64,000 bases of DNA, taken from contig CM053033.1 in assembly GCA_028564925.1 (NCBI GenBank), positions 116,018,252-116,082,251 of the forward strand, written 5' to 3'. The notes below the pieces were generated by a model, which was not told where the DNA came from, did not search any database, and saw nothing but the letters and a program-made list of their open reading frames with translations. The DNA comes from Lithobates sylvaticus. Its lineage: Eukaryota; Chordata; Amphibia; Anura; Ranidae. Every line of letters starts with the position of its first letter. Position 1 is the first letter of the stretch. The position numbers were made by a program, and so were the translations under genes. Positions 34,197 to 44,846 of this stretch are shown piece after piece.

Positions 34197-34347
34197 GGCG
34201 CATGCGCGGATGCCTGAGCGGGCGGATGTCCTAGCTTAGAGCTCCGCTCCGTGGGAGGACAGAACCGGAGGACTACGGGTCCCAGCAGCTCCGCAAACGG
34301 CACAAAACAATACCACAAGCTCCACCTAGACCACAGGCGAATAAACA

Positions 34348-35409
34348 ATGGTTCTGCGGGGCACTAAACCAAAAGTTAAATCGTCCCTAGCTAAAACAGC
34401 TCCGGCCAGGCAGGCACTGAAGATGGCGGCGGCAGTCTCCTCACAAGCTACTACACAGAGCTGTAAGACAGCTCCCTCACAGGCTACTGAAGAAACAGCA
34501 GGCTCAGACTCAGATACTGAGGTAATTCAACTAGAAACTAATGCAGATATGTTTAAAAAATTTGAAACCATGTTACACAAAGCCTTAAAGAAAACTTCTG
34601 ACAGAATTACTGACAAACTGACTAAAGAGATTAGGGAGCTGGGCCAAAGAACTGCTGAGCTAGAAATCAGAGTGGATGACCTGGATAGCCTTACATCACA
34701 AAATACCTCAGAGCTTGAAAATTTAAAGGAAGAGAATCTTTTTTTACAGTCACGTTTAGAAGACCAGGAAAATAGGGACAGACGGTCGAACCTGAGAATT
34801 AGAGGAATTCCTGAGACAGTCCTTGATCTACCAGCAACTATAACAGCTTTATTTCAAGAATTGCAGCCAGGCATACCTGTGGAAAGACTAGAACTTGATA
34901 GAGTGCACAGAGCTTTAGCCCCTCGCAAAGCAAATGGCCCACCCAGAGACATTATTGCTAAATTCCACTATTATAGAACCAAAGAGCAATTATTGGCGAC
35001 TGCCAGGGACAAAGACTCCCTGCAATTCCAGGGTCATTCATATCAGCTTTTCGCCGATATATCTCCTCTCACAGTCGCCAAACGGCGAGCAATTAAACCC
35101 CAGCTACAAATCCTACAACAGCATCAAATTGCATACCAATGGGGATTTCCTTTTTCCCTAAGATTTACATTTCTGGAAACCAAATACATCTGTAGGTCTC
35201 CGGAAGATTTGCAATCTGCCTTGGTCAAAATGGGCATCGCTGACAAATCCACTCCAATTATTCATTCCCATAGACGTTCTGCCTCAAGATCGCCTCAGCA
35301 AAAAGATGTGACAACCTCTGCAGGAGCCTTTTCTTCTTCTCGACACCACTTAAACAAGAGAGGACGTTTTGAAAATCAAACCCCCTCTAATGAGGACTCT
35401 ATGGACTGA
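34348..35409 (+). CDS. LINE ORF1 protein (RNA-binding)
   Basis: 353 codons. A basic, low-complexity N-terminus (1-60) leads to a predicted coiled coil (about 68-143, heptad-rich ELGQRTAELEIRVDDLDSL), an RRM-like segment (about 147-230, starting RRSNLRIRGIPE) and a C-terminal domain (about 231-297, YQLFADISPLTVAKRRAIK). This is the L1 ORF1p plan: trimerisation, then single-stranded RNA binding and chaperoning. The ATG at 34348 opens the longest frame and is close to the element's 5' end. Confidence 0.9.
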   Translation: MVLRGTKPKVKSSLAKTAPARQALKMAAAVSSQATTQSCKTAPSQATEETAGSDSDTEVIQLETNADMFKKFETMLHKALKKTSDRITDKLTKEIRELGQRTAELEIRVDDLDSLTSQNTSELENLKEENLFLQSRLEDQENRDRRSNLRIRGIPETVLDLPATITALFQELQPGIPVERLELDRVHRALAPRKANGPPRDIIAKFHYYRTKEQLLATARDKDSLQFQGHSYQLFADISPLTVAKRRAIKPQLQILQQHQIAYQWGFPFSLRFTFLETKYICRSPEDLQSALVKMGIADKSTPIIHSHRRSASRSPQQKDVTTSAGAFSSSRHHLNKRGRFENQTPSNEDSMD

Positions 35410-36118
35410 TGTACTAATTTAGGCCGTCCTGCTTCTACTTGCCCCCAGCTTTAATTGCTGGTTGAAAAATTCAAAATCTCCAATATCTTCACGCCGCTTC
35501 CTAACTTTCATACGGAAATTTTTTGCCAAAACTTGACCTTTCCTTCTACAAACTTTTTTTTCTTTTCAGAATTTTTTCAAATGTATTTACTAAGTCCTTG
35601 TGTCTTAGTATTAACACAAGGTTTTTTTTATCTTTAATCTGAATTCTTTTATTTAATTTATACTAGTAATTACACTAACAGTACAAAAAACTGTTTCTAT
35701 GTATATTTTTTTTTTTTTTTCTTTTTTTTTTTTTCTAGGTCCTTAAACAAAGCGGACTTTCGGTTAATATATATTCCCTTTATAGACTCCCGTGGTCCTT
35801 CGGTACTGCTCCTCCCTCAGGAATTTCTTGCTGCCCCCTGTAACATCCTCAGATACCCGCCAGGATTATGCGGGTCTCTGACGATGGTTCTGGAACCTCA
35901 CGGAGCATACATAATATGCACCGTAGACGTTCCTACACCCTATGTTGCTATCCTTACTTATCATTAATATGCTATTATAATAGGGTCGTTCGATTACCCT
36001 CTTCTTTTTTTACTTTCTTCCTTTTTGCTCCTTTTACTTCTCTCTCTCCCCAGGTGATGATCGTGTACTTGGAAGTAAGTTATATCTTTACGTATAGAGT
36101 ATCTAATACTACATAGAC

Positions 36119-39100
36119 ATGGCCCCTGTAAATGTTTTGTCTTTAAATGTACAAGGGTTTAATATCCCCCACAAACGTTCAAAAGCTATGCGCACTTTTC
36201 ATGCAAAAAAGGCACATATTATATGCCTGCAGGAAACTCATTTTATAGATAAGGCTCATCCGAAATTTCTATCTTCTAATTATCCACAGTATTATGTTGC
36301 CTCAGCTTCTGTTAAACAAAGGGGTACCCTTATAGGTTTTCACCGCAGCACCCCATTTACTCTTGTGTCGCAACTGAATGATCCAGAAGGTAGATACATT
36401 TTGGTTACTGGTTATCTTGCTGACGCCCCTATTACAGTTGTCTCCTACTATGCCCCTAACAAACGACCATTAGCTTTTATGTCTCACCTATTTCAAACTA
36501 TTGACACCCATAAATTCGGCACATTAGTCATTTGTGGAGACTCCAATGCTACAGTATTCCCCTTCCTAGACAAATCACCGATTACACCATATACGAATTC
36601 CGCCAAGATGACCCTACAACCCCTGCTTTCAACACACAAATTAGTAGACACATGGAGAGAACTAAATCCTACTAATAGGCGCTATACACATTACTCGTAC
36701 CCACACAAATCTTTCTCTCGTATTGATCATATATTCGTTCCATCTAGTATTTTACCAGAAATACTCTCATCCAAAATCGTCCCATTACCATGGTCTGATC
36801 ACTGTGCTGTTTTTACCACCCTTGCCTCAACTGTACCCAGATCCCACGATACTAATTGGAGTATTAATGATACCTTGCTAACTCATCCATCTCATAAACA
36901 GTTAATAGAGCAAATGTTATCTGATTACATCTCCTCTAACGATACAGATGATGTTTCTTCCTTAACGTTGTGGGAAGCCCACAAAACTGTGATTCGAGGA
37001 AACTTGATTCGTCTATCATCCTCACTCAAAAGGGAACGCAAACTTATGTTTGCAAAACTGGAAACTGTTTTCAACACATGCCACTCAACCTACCAAACTT
37101 CACCGACTACTGCCAATCATACGAAACTTGAGAAAGCACGTCTTGACCTAGACCTTTTTTTAACTGACTCCGCTGACAAACTAATGCGTAAACGCCAACA
37201 TATCCAATACCTCAAAGCCAACAAACCCGACACTCCTATGGCCCGTTGTTTAAAAACGATTCAAAAAGTACAGTCCTCCTTCAGGCTTAAGACTACAAGA
37301 GACGGATACACCAGTAACCCGGTTAAAATACTTGAAGTATTTCATTCCAAATTGACTAAAATATACTCCTCCAACCAAGAGTTTGATACTTCAAAAGCTG
37401 ATAGCATGTTCTCTAATATAGACCTCCCTACCCTAGATCAACTACAACATGACAACCTAGAACGACCTATAACTACCTCCGAAGTCCTGTATGCAATAAA
37501 ACACTTGAAACTTAATAAAAGACCAGGCCCAGACGGATTTTCAGCTTTATATTATAAGCAGTTTTCACATGTATTAGCACCTATTTTGACCAGAGCCTTC
37601 AATTCTTTACTTGAAAACCAATCTTTCCGTACAGAAACACTTACTTCTATTATAGTGATGATTCCTAAGCCACACTCAGACACTACTTCTTGGACAAATT
37701 ATCGCCCTATATCCCTACTCAACCTTGACATAAAAATACTGGCTAAAATATTAGCCACCCGTCTTAACAATGTCATTGGTCAATTAATACACCGAGATCA
37801 AACTGGCTTCATGCCAAAAAGACAGGCAGGTGACAACATCAGACGTGCTCTACTGCTCATAAACGCAGCTAAATCCAGACGCATTCCTTCATGCTTAGTA
37901 TCCCTTGATATTAGGAAAGCGTTTGATTCTGTCACCTGGCCTTACATGCAGTATACACTACAGAAATGGGGATTTGGGAATAATTTCTTACAATGGATCT
38001 CCTCATTGTATAATAGCCCAAAAGCTTACATTAAATATGCTGGCTATAAATCCGCTATGATGAACATCTGTAGAGGTACGAGACAGGGATGTCCCTTATC
38101 TCCCCTACTTTTCGCTCTTCTCATCGAACCATTAGCACAATCAATTAGGACAAATATAAATATCAAAGGTATTGAATTAGGTGGTTATCAACATAAAATA
38201 TGTCTTTTTGCTGACGATATTCTCATATTCTTATCTCAACCACATATATCTGCCCCAAATTTACTGAACATACTAGATAAATTTGCTGCTGTCTCTGGAC
38301 TTAAAGTCAACCCCACCAAATCGAATGTGCTCAATATCTCTTTAGAACAAGCTGAGCTCCTGCAACTCCAATCTACTTTACCGTTCCACTGGGTATCTAA
38401 TCAGTTACCCTACCTAGGAGTTCAACTCACAATTTCACTCAAAGAATTATTTAGAGTTAACTATCTCCCTTTATTGAAACAGGTCACTAATTATATGAAA
38501 CTATGGTCTTCTCTCCCCTTGTCTTGGTTGGGTAGGATTAATGCAATAAAAATGTCAATTCTACCAAAATTTCTTTACTTATTTAGGGTTTTACCTATCC
38601 CAATACCAGCCTATTTCTTTAGAATACTACAACGTAGGGTTATGGCCTTTATCTGGGGTAAAACCAAACCACGGATTCCATTAACCACATTATACCTTAG
38701 CAAATTGAAGGGTGGGCTAGGCTTACCAAACTTTGCTTCCTATTATTCTGCTGCACAACTCTCAATTCTTACGAAATACCACTCTATAGAAGAATCACCC
38801 CTTTGGTTGTTAATTGAATCTGTAGACTGCGATCCTATCTCTATTGCTAATCTTTTATGGATTCATCCCATGGATAGGACACATATTTCTAACCCCATCA
38901 CAAAACACTCCTTATCTATATGGGATAAATTTGGTAAGCCTTCCAACCTCCAATCCCCACACAATCCTCTTCTCTCCTTCCTCGGGAACCCAGCCTTCTA
39001 TCCAGCTTGGCGTTATCCGAAATCATTCTCTGTTTGGTCTACCTTAAAGTTATCGCGATTATATCAGTTATGTAATAACTCCAACATTCTGGAATTCCCA

Positions 39101-39910
39101 ATATTATGTGACACGTACGGACTCCCAAGATCTGAAACCTTTAGATACTTGCAAATTAAAAATTTCTACACCCCGCTTCTAAATTCTGGTACATCACTTA
39201 ATCAATTGTCTCAATTTGAGCGTATATGTAAAAGCGATCCACATGTTAGAGGTGTTATTTCGTTAATATATCAACAACTTACTACTCTTCCCAATGATAT
39301 TTTACCCTCTTATGCAGAGAAATGGGCACTAGATATGAACCGGGTTTTTGACATTAATGACTGGTCTAATATATGGAATGCAACTAAAAGTTCTTCCCCG
39401 AATTGCTACGCTATTGAAACTAACTTTAAAGTCTTAGCAAGATGGTACCTGGTACCTGCTAGAATCGCCAAATTTTCCCCGACATATCCTATTAATTGTT
39501 TCAGAGGTTGCACTTCCCAGGGTACCCAATTCCATATTTGGTGGCAATGCCCGGTGGCTCAAGAATTCTGGTCAAATATTTTCGCTATGGCTTCCAAAGC
39601 TCTAGAACGTTCTATTCCTCCGGATCCAGCCATGGCTCTGCTGAACCTGAAACCTTCTTCACTAACTCATCCTCAGTTTAAGCTATTTCTTCAGCTCAGC
39701 ACAGCGGCCAAACAAACCATAGCCAAAGCCTGGAAATCCAATACCCTTATAGTAGCGGAAGCTAAGCACAGAATGAATAGAGCTTTGACCTACGCTAAAA
39801 TGTCGGCCATAGAGGATAATAATATTGATAAATTTAAACAGATTTGGCAACCATGGGTAAAACATTATCTGCCCCCTGATTTCGACCAGTCACTACTGTT
39901 ACCTCAATAG
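36119..39910 (+). CDS. LINE ORF2: AP endonuclease-reverse transcriptase
   Basis: 1263 codons without a stop. Endonuclease: SLNVQGFN near residue 8, LQETHF near 39, then GDSNAT, SRIDHIFVPS and WSDHCAVF. Reverse transcriptase: YRPISLLNLDIKILAKILA, DQTGFMPKR, SLDIRKAFDSVTW, RGTRQGCPLSPLL and FADD at residues 697-700. C-terminal zinc-finger-like CFRGC...FHIWWQCPVAQEFW. It is clearly related to, but a different family from, ORF2 at 5286-9050; base composition is more AT-rich. Catalytic motifs appear complete. Confidence 0.93.
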   Translation: MAPVNVLSLNVQGFNIPHKRSKAMRTFHAKKAHIICLQETHFIDKAHPKFLSSNYPQYYVASASVKQRGTLIGFHRSTPFTLVSQLNDPEGRYILVTGYLADAPITVVSYYAPNKRPLAFMSHLFQTIDTHKFGTLVICGDSNATVFPFLDKSPITPYTNSAKMTLQPLLSTHKLVDTWRELNPTNRRYTHYSYPHKSFSRIDHIFVPSSILPEILSSKIVPLPWSDHCAVFTTLASTVPRSHDTNWSINDTLLTHPSHKQLIEQMLSDYISSNDTDDVSSLTLWEAHKTVIRGNLIRLSSSLKRERKLMFAKLETVFNTCHSTYQTSPTTANHTKLEKARLDLDLFLTDSADKLMRKRQHIQYLKANKPDTPMARCLKTIQKVQSSFRLKTTRDGYTSNPVKILEVFHSKLTKIYSSNQEFDTSKADSMFSNIDLPTLDQLQHDNLERPITTSEVLYAIKHLKLNKRPGPDGFSALYYKQFSHVLAPILTRAFNSLLENQSFRTETLTSIIVMIPKPHSDTTSWTNYRPISLLNLDIKILAKILATRLNNVIGQLIHRDQTGFMPKRQAGDNIRRALLLINAAKSRRIPSCLVSLDIRKAFDSVTWPYMQYTLQKWGFGNNFLQWISSLYNSPKAYIKYAGYKSAMMNICRGTRQGCPLSPLLFALLIEPLAQSIRTNINIKGIELGGYQHKICLFADDILIFLSQPHISAPNLLNILDKFAAVSGLKVNPTKSNVLNISLEQAELLQLQSTLPFHWVSNQLPYLGVQLTISLKELFRVNYLPLLKQVTNYMKLWSSLPLSWLGRINAIKMSILPKFLYLFRVLPIPIPAYFFRILQRRVMAFIWGKTKPRIPLTTLYLSKLKGGLGLPNFASYYSAAQLSILTKYHSIEESPLWLLIESVDCDPISIANLLWIHPMDRTHISNPITKHSLSIWDKFGKPSNLQSPHNPLLSFLGNPAFYPAWRYPKSFSVWSTLKLSRLYQLCNNSNILEFPILCDTYGLPRSETFRYLQIKNFYTPLLNSGTSLNQLSQFERICKSDPHVRGVISLIYQQLTTLPNDILPSYAEKWALDMNRVFDINDWSNIWNATKSSSPNCYAIETNFKVLARWYLVPARIAKFSPTYPINCFRGCTSQGTQFHIWWQCPVAQEFWSNIFAMASKALERSIPPDPAMALLNLKPSSLTHPQFKLFLQLSTAAKQTIAKAWKSNTLIVAEAKHRMNRALTYAKMSAIEDNNIDKFKQIWQPWVKHYLPPDFDQSLLLPQ

Positions 39911-40561
39911 ATCCTTGGTTTTCTTTCAGCAAATACCTTTCATTATCCTATTCGATGTGAAATCATCACCTGGAGAGACTCTTTTCTTCCTTCCCTTCCT
40001 TTCTCTCTTCTATCTCTTATTTTTTCATTATTATTGTCTCTATATCACATTTTCTATATTTATAACCAGCATGTTGAGTCGAACAAATAGTTTATTTTGC
40101 AGTTCAGAACACTGAAGTGATCAGGTTATGATCTTATTTCTAAATATTTATTCTTTAGTGAAAATAAGTATTACCTATATACTCCCGTTATTATGGTATA
40201 CCTGTTCCATTTTCTTTTTCTTTTTTTATTTGCCCCCGCTTTGCCACAGCATGAACCCATATGGGGTGGCAAAGCGGTCTGGAGGCACGTCTATAATATC
40301 TCTGGATACGTTTCGAGATTAATTGCGGTATCCATGAGACATTACCTTTTAGGCGCTTTTTTTTTCCGTCAGTGTTCGACTTATGCACATTTTATTTACA
40401 TTGTAGTATTAATTAAACTCATGCTGATATTTCAACTTATTTCTTTTCATGTTCCAACATGTATGCATTTGAATCTATGTGATATATACTGTTATTATTT
40501 TTCTTTTATGTTTTTTATTGTTTCTGTTTCTTGTTTAAAATACAATAAAAATCTTTGAACA

Positions 40562-40576
40562 GGAATTCAATAATTT
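40562..40576. repeat. LINE target-site duplication, right copy
   Basis: GGAATTCAATAATTT, identical to 34182-34196. It shows that the LINE ends at 40561. Confidence 0.95.
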
Positions 40577-40613
40577 ATATATATTGTTTCAGCACGGTTA
40601 ATTTTGAGAACCC

Positions 40614-40660
40614 AGGTCCTGATGAAGCAGGGATCTCAATCCCGGGAAACACGTTGACCT
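40614..40660 (+). ncRNA. Hammerhead ribozyme-like motif
   Basis: All core nucleotides are in the right order: stem I strand AGGTC (40614-40618), CTGATGA (40619-40625), a stem-loop GGGAT-CTCA-ATCCC (40630-40643), GAAA (40646-40649), a two-pair stem III (A49-T54, C50-G53), cleavage triplet GTT (40653-40655) and stem I strand GACCT (40656-40660), fully complementary to AGGTC. The very short stem III fits the minimal hammerheads reported in Penelope-like elements. Weak points: the base of stem II is imperfect (a bulged A and a G-G opposition) and GTT is a less favoured triplet than GTC. Self-cleavage is untested. Confidence 0.6.
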
Positions 40661-40876
40661 TTACAGGTTGATCTCAAGGCCACATACATAATAATATTGG
40701 CTGGCTGATTTATAGAATTGTTTTTAAAATTATTTTAACTTGCGTGTATTCCATACGTTGAAAAATAAAGTAGAATTTTTTTTTACTCAATAGTATTATC
40801 ACCTCTGTGCATCTGTCACAGCATTGGAGGTATATTTAAAGTCCTATACCCAGAGTACTTTCGTCTGTATACAGTG

Positions 40877-40990
40877 GCAGGAATTATGCCCCATCATTGG
40901 TGTCAGTACACAGGAATTATACCCCATTGTTGGTGTCATTGGCAGGAATTATGCCCCATTGTTAATGTCAGTGGAAGGAATAGTGCCCCA
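40877..40990. repeat. Short minisatellite CAGGAATTATGCCCC
   Basis: About four units of roughly 33 bp (GGCAGGAATTATGCCCCATTG, TTGGTGTCAGTGG), continuing the repeat that starts left of the nest at 33513. Confidence 0.75.
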
Positions 40991-41267
40991 AGGGCTGAAA
41001 AAAGGCTAGCAAAAGTCATATCTGGCCCCTGGGCCGCTCACTTTCCTCCCCCAGCAAAAAGTAAATAGAAAACAGGGCCCTCTTGCTGAAGAAAAGTGAT
41101 TCTCCAACTCTATCTTCACCTTGGCTCTGGATTCTGATTCTGTTCAGGGTCAATTGTATCTAAAAGTGTCCTTTAGTAAGACACAAAAGTAAATGTTTGG
41201 TCCCTTCCATTTAACTACAGTACAAAAGGTCAAAAGACAAAGATTATATATTATGCTACTAGAATGA

Positions 41268-41468
<201 letters not shown>

Positions 41469-41508
41469 TGACAGCCTGTTACGCTGACATATCTCATATC
41501 AATATATA

Positions 41509-42690
41509 CAGTGGGGAAAAGAATTATTTGATCCCCTGCAGATTTTGTAAGTTTGCCCACTTACAAATAAATTAAGGTTCTATTATTTTTATCATAATTG
41601 TATTTTAAATTATAGAGACATAATATCAACCAAAAATCCAGAAAAAAAACACATGATAATTTTTTTTATAAATTAAGTGGCAATTCAGTGAGTAAAATAA
41701 GTATTTGATCCCCTACCAACCATCAATAATTCTGGCTCTCACAGATTGGCTACAGTATGTGCTCATGTGGTACACAGATTAGTCCTGTCAATTTAAGAAG
41801 GTGCTCCTAAGGACAACTCGTTATGTGTATAAAAGACACCTGTCCAAAGAATCTCTTTCTTCCATTTAAACCTCACCATCATGGCCAAGACCAAAGAGCT
41901 GTCAAAGGACATCAGGGACAAGATTGTAGACCTGCACAAGGCTGGAATGGGCATCAAGACCATCAGCAAGAAGAAGCATGTTGAAAAGGAAACAGCTGTT
42001 GGAGCAAATGGAATAAATACAAAATAACCATCAATCGCCCTTGGTCTGGAGCTTCATCCAAGATTTCGCCTCATGAGGTAAGGATGATCATGAGAAAAGT
42101 GAGGGATCAGCCCAGAACTACAGAGGAGGGGATTGTGAATGATCTCAAGGCAGTTGGGACCACAGTTACCAAACTATTGGTAACACAATATGCCTCTGTG
42201 GATTGAAATCCTTCAGCGATGGCAAGGTCCCCCTCCTGAAGAAGGCACATGTACAGGCCCATCTGAAGTGTGGCTTTGAACATCTAAATGATTCAGAGAA
42301 GGATTGGGAGAAAGTGCTGTGGTCAGATGAGACCAAAATTGAGCTCTTTGGCAATAACTCAACTCGCTGTGTTTGGAGGAAGAAAAATGCTGACCATGAC
42401 ACTAAAAACACTATCCCTACAGACAAGCATGGAGGTGGAAACATTTTGAGCTGCCAAGCGACAGCCTAGGAAACCTTAAGGATTTAGGGAAGATCTGTAG
42501 AGAAGAATGGACCAAAATCCCCCCTGATATGTGTGCAAACCTGGTCACTAACTACAAGAAACATCTTACCTCTGTGCTTGTCAACAAGGGTTTCTCCAGT
42601 AAGTACTAAGTCATGTTTTGATTGGGGATCAAATACTTATTTTACTCACTGAACTGCAACTCAATTGATAACATTTGTATCATGTGTACA
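41509..42690 (+). mobile_element. Tc1 transposon relic
   Basis: Starts CAGTGGGGAAAAGAATTATT after TA (41507-41508). The right end (TCAAATACTTATTTTACTCACTGAACTGC...) breaks off near 42690 where a LINE relic begins. The terminal repeat includes CAACCAAAAATCCAG. Inserted in the intron just downstream of the 41316-41444 exon. Confidence 0.88.
41881..42610 (+). pseudogene. Tc1 transposase, internally deleted
   Basis: [20 protein letters not shown] (41881) is the helix-turn-helix start. After frame changes the DDE domain gives AHVQAHLKCGFEHLNDSEK and WSDETKIELFG (first Asp) at 42203-42460. The sequence then jumps from KHGGGNI straight to the distal tail ([33 protein letters not shown]), so the region with the second Asp and the Glu is gone. 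Confidence 0.85.
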
Positions 42691-42692
42691 AG

Positions 42693-44841
42693 TGAATGTG
42701 AGAGATGACATCACTAAGGGAGCTAGGGAGGAGGTGGAATCCTTATGGGTAGAGCGCCAAAGGGATGAAACTAAGGGGGAAATAATACTGAGAGTATGCT
42801 ATAGGCCCCTCTAACCTGAGGGAGGAAAGGGAGACAGACTTCCTATCACAATTTGGAATAGCAACAAGGATGGGAAGTGTTATCCTAATGGGGGATTTTA
42901 CCTATCCAGACATAGACTAGGCGGAGGGAACCATGCATTCGTTTTAAGGCTTGCCAGTTCCGAAATGTCTTGCAGGACAATTTCATGGGTCAGATGGTAG
43001 ACGCACCAACTAGAAACAAGGCGTTACTAGATCTACTGATTACCAACAAAACAGACCTGATCACGGATGTGGAAATACGGGCCAATTTAGAAAACAGCAA
43101 TCACAGGTCAATTGGCTTCAGTATAAATCACACAAGGGGAATACAAAGACACTGAATTTCAAAAGAGTCAACTTCCCTAAACTAGGTACCTTGCTAGAAG
43201 ATATAAATTGCGATAAAATCTTAGAAACAAAGAACACGAAGGAGAGATGGGTTTGCTTTAAGAGCATATTAAATAAGGGCATTAGCCAGTGCATCCCATT
43301 GGGAATTTTTTTTTAAAAGAGTGAACAAAAGTCCTATATGGCTTAACTCCAATGTAAAAATGCATATAAAAACAAAGGAGAAGGCCTTCAAAAAATACAA
43401 GGCTGGGGGATCATCATCAGCATTCAGACTTGCAACAATATATGTAAGGGTGCAATTAGGGCGGCTAAGATAGATCATGAAATACACATAGCGGAGGAGA
43501 GCAAATAAATCCCCCAAAAAATCCCAATAAATTATTTAAAGCGGAGCTGCACCCGCACAAAAAATATTAAAAGTCAGCAGCTACAAATACTGCAGCTTCT
43601 GACTTTTAATAAATGGACACTTACCTGTTCCAGGTTCCAGCGGTGTCGGCAGAATGTTACGAGCGACTGCTCGTCTCTCAGCTGCCCCGCCGCCATCCTC
43701 TGTCAGGGAATCAGGAAGTGAAGACGCAACGTCTTCACTGGCTGGTTCCCTACTGCGCATGCGCGAGTCGCACTGCACGTCTCTATTGGTCCCCGCTGTG
43801 TCCTGGGAACTGTGTTTCCCAAGACACAACGGGGCATCTCCGGATAGGGGCGGGGCAGCTCCGGATAATTCGTCACGGAAGTGGGTGCAGATACCTGTAT
43901 TATACAGGTATCTGCACCCCCCTGAAAGGTGACAATTGTGGCACCGGAGGGGGGGAGGAATCCGATAAGCGGAAGTTCCACTTTAGGGTGGAACTCCGCT
44001 TTAAGTATATAAATGTAAAAAAGGGAGGAGAGACCATATTGGCCCCATAAAGAATGAGGAAGGACACCTGGTTACAAAGGATGGGGAGATGGCGAAGGTA
44101 TTGAATTTATTCTTCTCCTCAGTCTTCACGAGGGAATCAGGGGGGCTTTAGTAACCAAAACTGCAGTGTTTGTCCTCATGACACATCACAGGAAGCACCC
44201 TCATGTCTAACAGAGGACAGAATTAGAAATAGACATGGGAAACTTAACATTGATAAATCACTGGGACCAGATGGCTTGCACCCAAGGGTATTTAGGGAAC
44301 TCAGTCAAGTAATTTGCCAGACCATTGTTCCTAAGTTTTACTGACTGGAATGGTATCAGCTGATTGGAGAAAAGCCAATGTAGCACCAATATTTAAAAAA
44401 GGGCCAAAATACATCCCTGGGAATTACAGACCAGTTAGCCTAACATGAATAGTATGCAAGCTCTTGGGGGGGATGATAAGGGACTATATTCAAGATTTTA
44501 GTAATGAAAACGGTATCATTAGCAGTAATCAGCATGGATTCATGAAGAATCGTTCTTGCCAAACCAATCTTTTAACCTTCTATGAGGAGGTGAGCTGCCA
44601 TCTAGATAAAGGAAGGCCCGTAGATGTGGTGTATCTGGATTTTGAAAAAGCATTTGACACAGTTCACCATAAACGTTTACTGTACAAAGTAAGGTCCGTT
44701 GGCATGGACCATAGGTTGAGTACATGGATTGAAAACTGGCTACAATGGCTAGTTTAAATGGTGATAATAAATGGGAAATACTCGGAATGGTCAGTGGTGG
44801 GAAGTAGGGTCCCCCAGGATTCTGTGCTGGAACCAATCCTG
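42693..44841 (+). mobile_element. CR1-like LINE relic
   Basis: Broken coding pieces of a CR1/L2-group LINE: endonuclease remnants (a GDFTYPDID-like stretch near 42893; QMVDAPTRNKALLDLLITNK at 42990-43050; NSNHRSIGFSIN), then reverse transcriptase (GNYRPVSLT near 44420, NQHGFMKNRSCQTNLLTF, VVYLDFEKAFDTVHHKRLL at 44620-44690, ENWLQ). Multiple frameshifts and stops. It is cut by a TTAA MITE at 43540-44000 and ends in the CCACTTC MITE at 44847. Confidence 0.85.
43540..44000. mobile_element. TTAA MITE, AGCGGAG family, copy 1
   Basis: Starts AGCGGAGCTGCACCC, ends GGGTGGAACTCCGCT, TTAA on both sides (43536-43539, 44001-44004). The interior matches 46289-46753 through GTCAGCAGCTACAAATACT, CTGCGCATGCGCGAGTCGC and GCAGATACCTGTATTATAC. 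Inserted in the CR1 relic, so it is younger. Confidence 0.88.
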
Positions 44842-44846
44842 TTTAA

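Larger units (their letters stand above)
34197..40561 (+). mobile_element. Full-length L1/Tx1-like LINE
   Basis: 6365 bp, bounded by a perfect 15-bp target-site duplication. Order: GC-rich 5' UTR of 151 bp (GGCGCATGCGCGG...), ORF1 (34348-35409), a 709-bp spacer with long T-runs, ORF2 (36119-39910), and a 650-bp 3' UTR ending AATAAAAATCTTTGAACA with no poly(A) tail. Both frames are open from start to stop. It lies in the intron of the F-BAR gene in the sense direction. Perfect flanking repeats and open frames imply a recent insertion. Confidence 0.93.
33918..40855. mobile_element. Inverted-arm element split by a full-length LINE
   Basis: Left arm 33918-34075 and right arm about 40700-40855 are inverted copies: CTGGGTAT...CAAAAGTGATAATACTAT...AAGTTAAAATAATTTTAAAAACAAT...CAGCCAGCC and complements. 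Removing the LINE (34197-40561) and one 15-bp target copy leaves an element of roughly 550 bp. The right part contains the hammerhead-like motif at 40614-40660. Paired inverted arms plus a hammerhead suggest a nonautonomous Penelope-like element, which is inference. Confidence 0.6.
33513..41055. mobile_element. Probable hAT-type repeat split by nested insertions
   Basis: Left end CAGGGGTCTCAAAACTTTC (33513) and, beyond the nest, the minisatellite and tail (40877-41050, CTGGCCCCTGGGCCGC) match my memory of one dispersed frog repeat whose ends read CAGGGGTCTCAAACT. The right terminus is not intact, so the link is inference. Confidence 0.4.

Noticed and set aside
33513-41055. Firm hAT assignment of the outermost repeat
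   Set aside because: The right terminus and any 8-bp duplication are not visible, so it was kept at low confidence.
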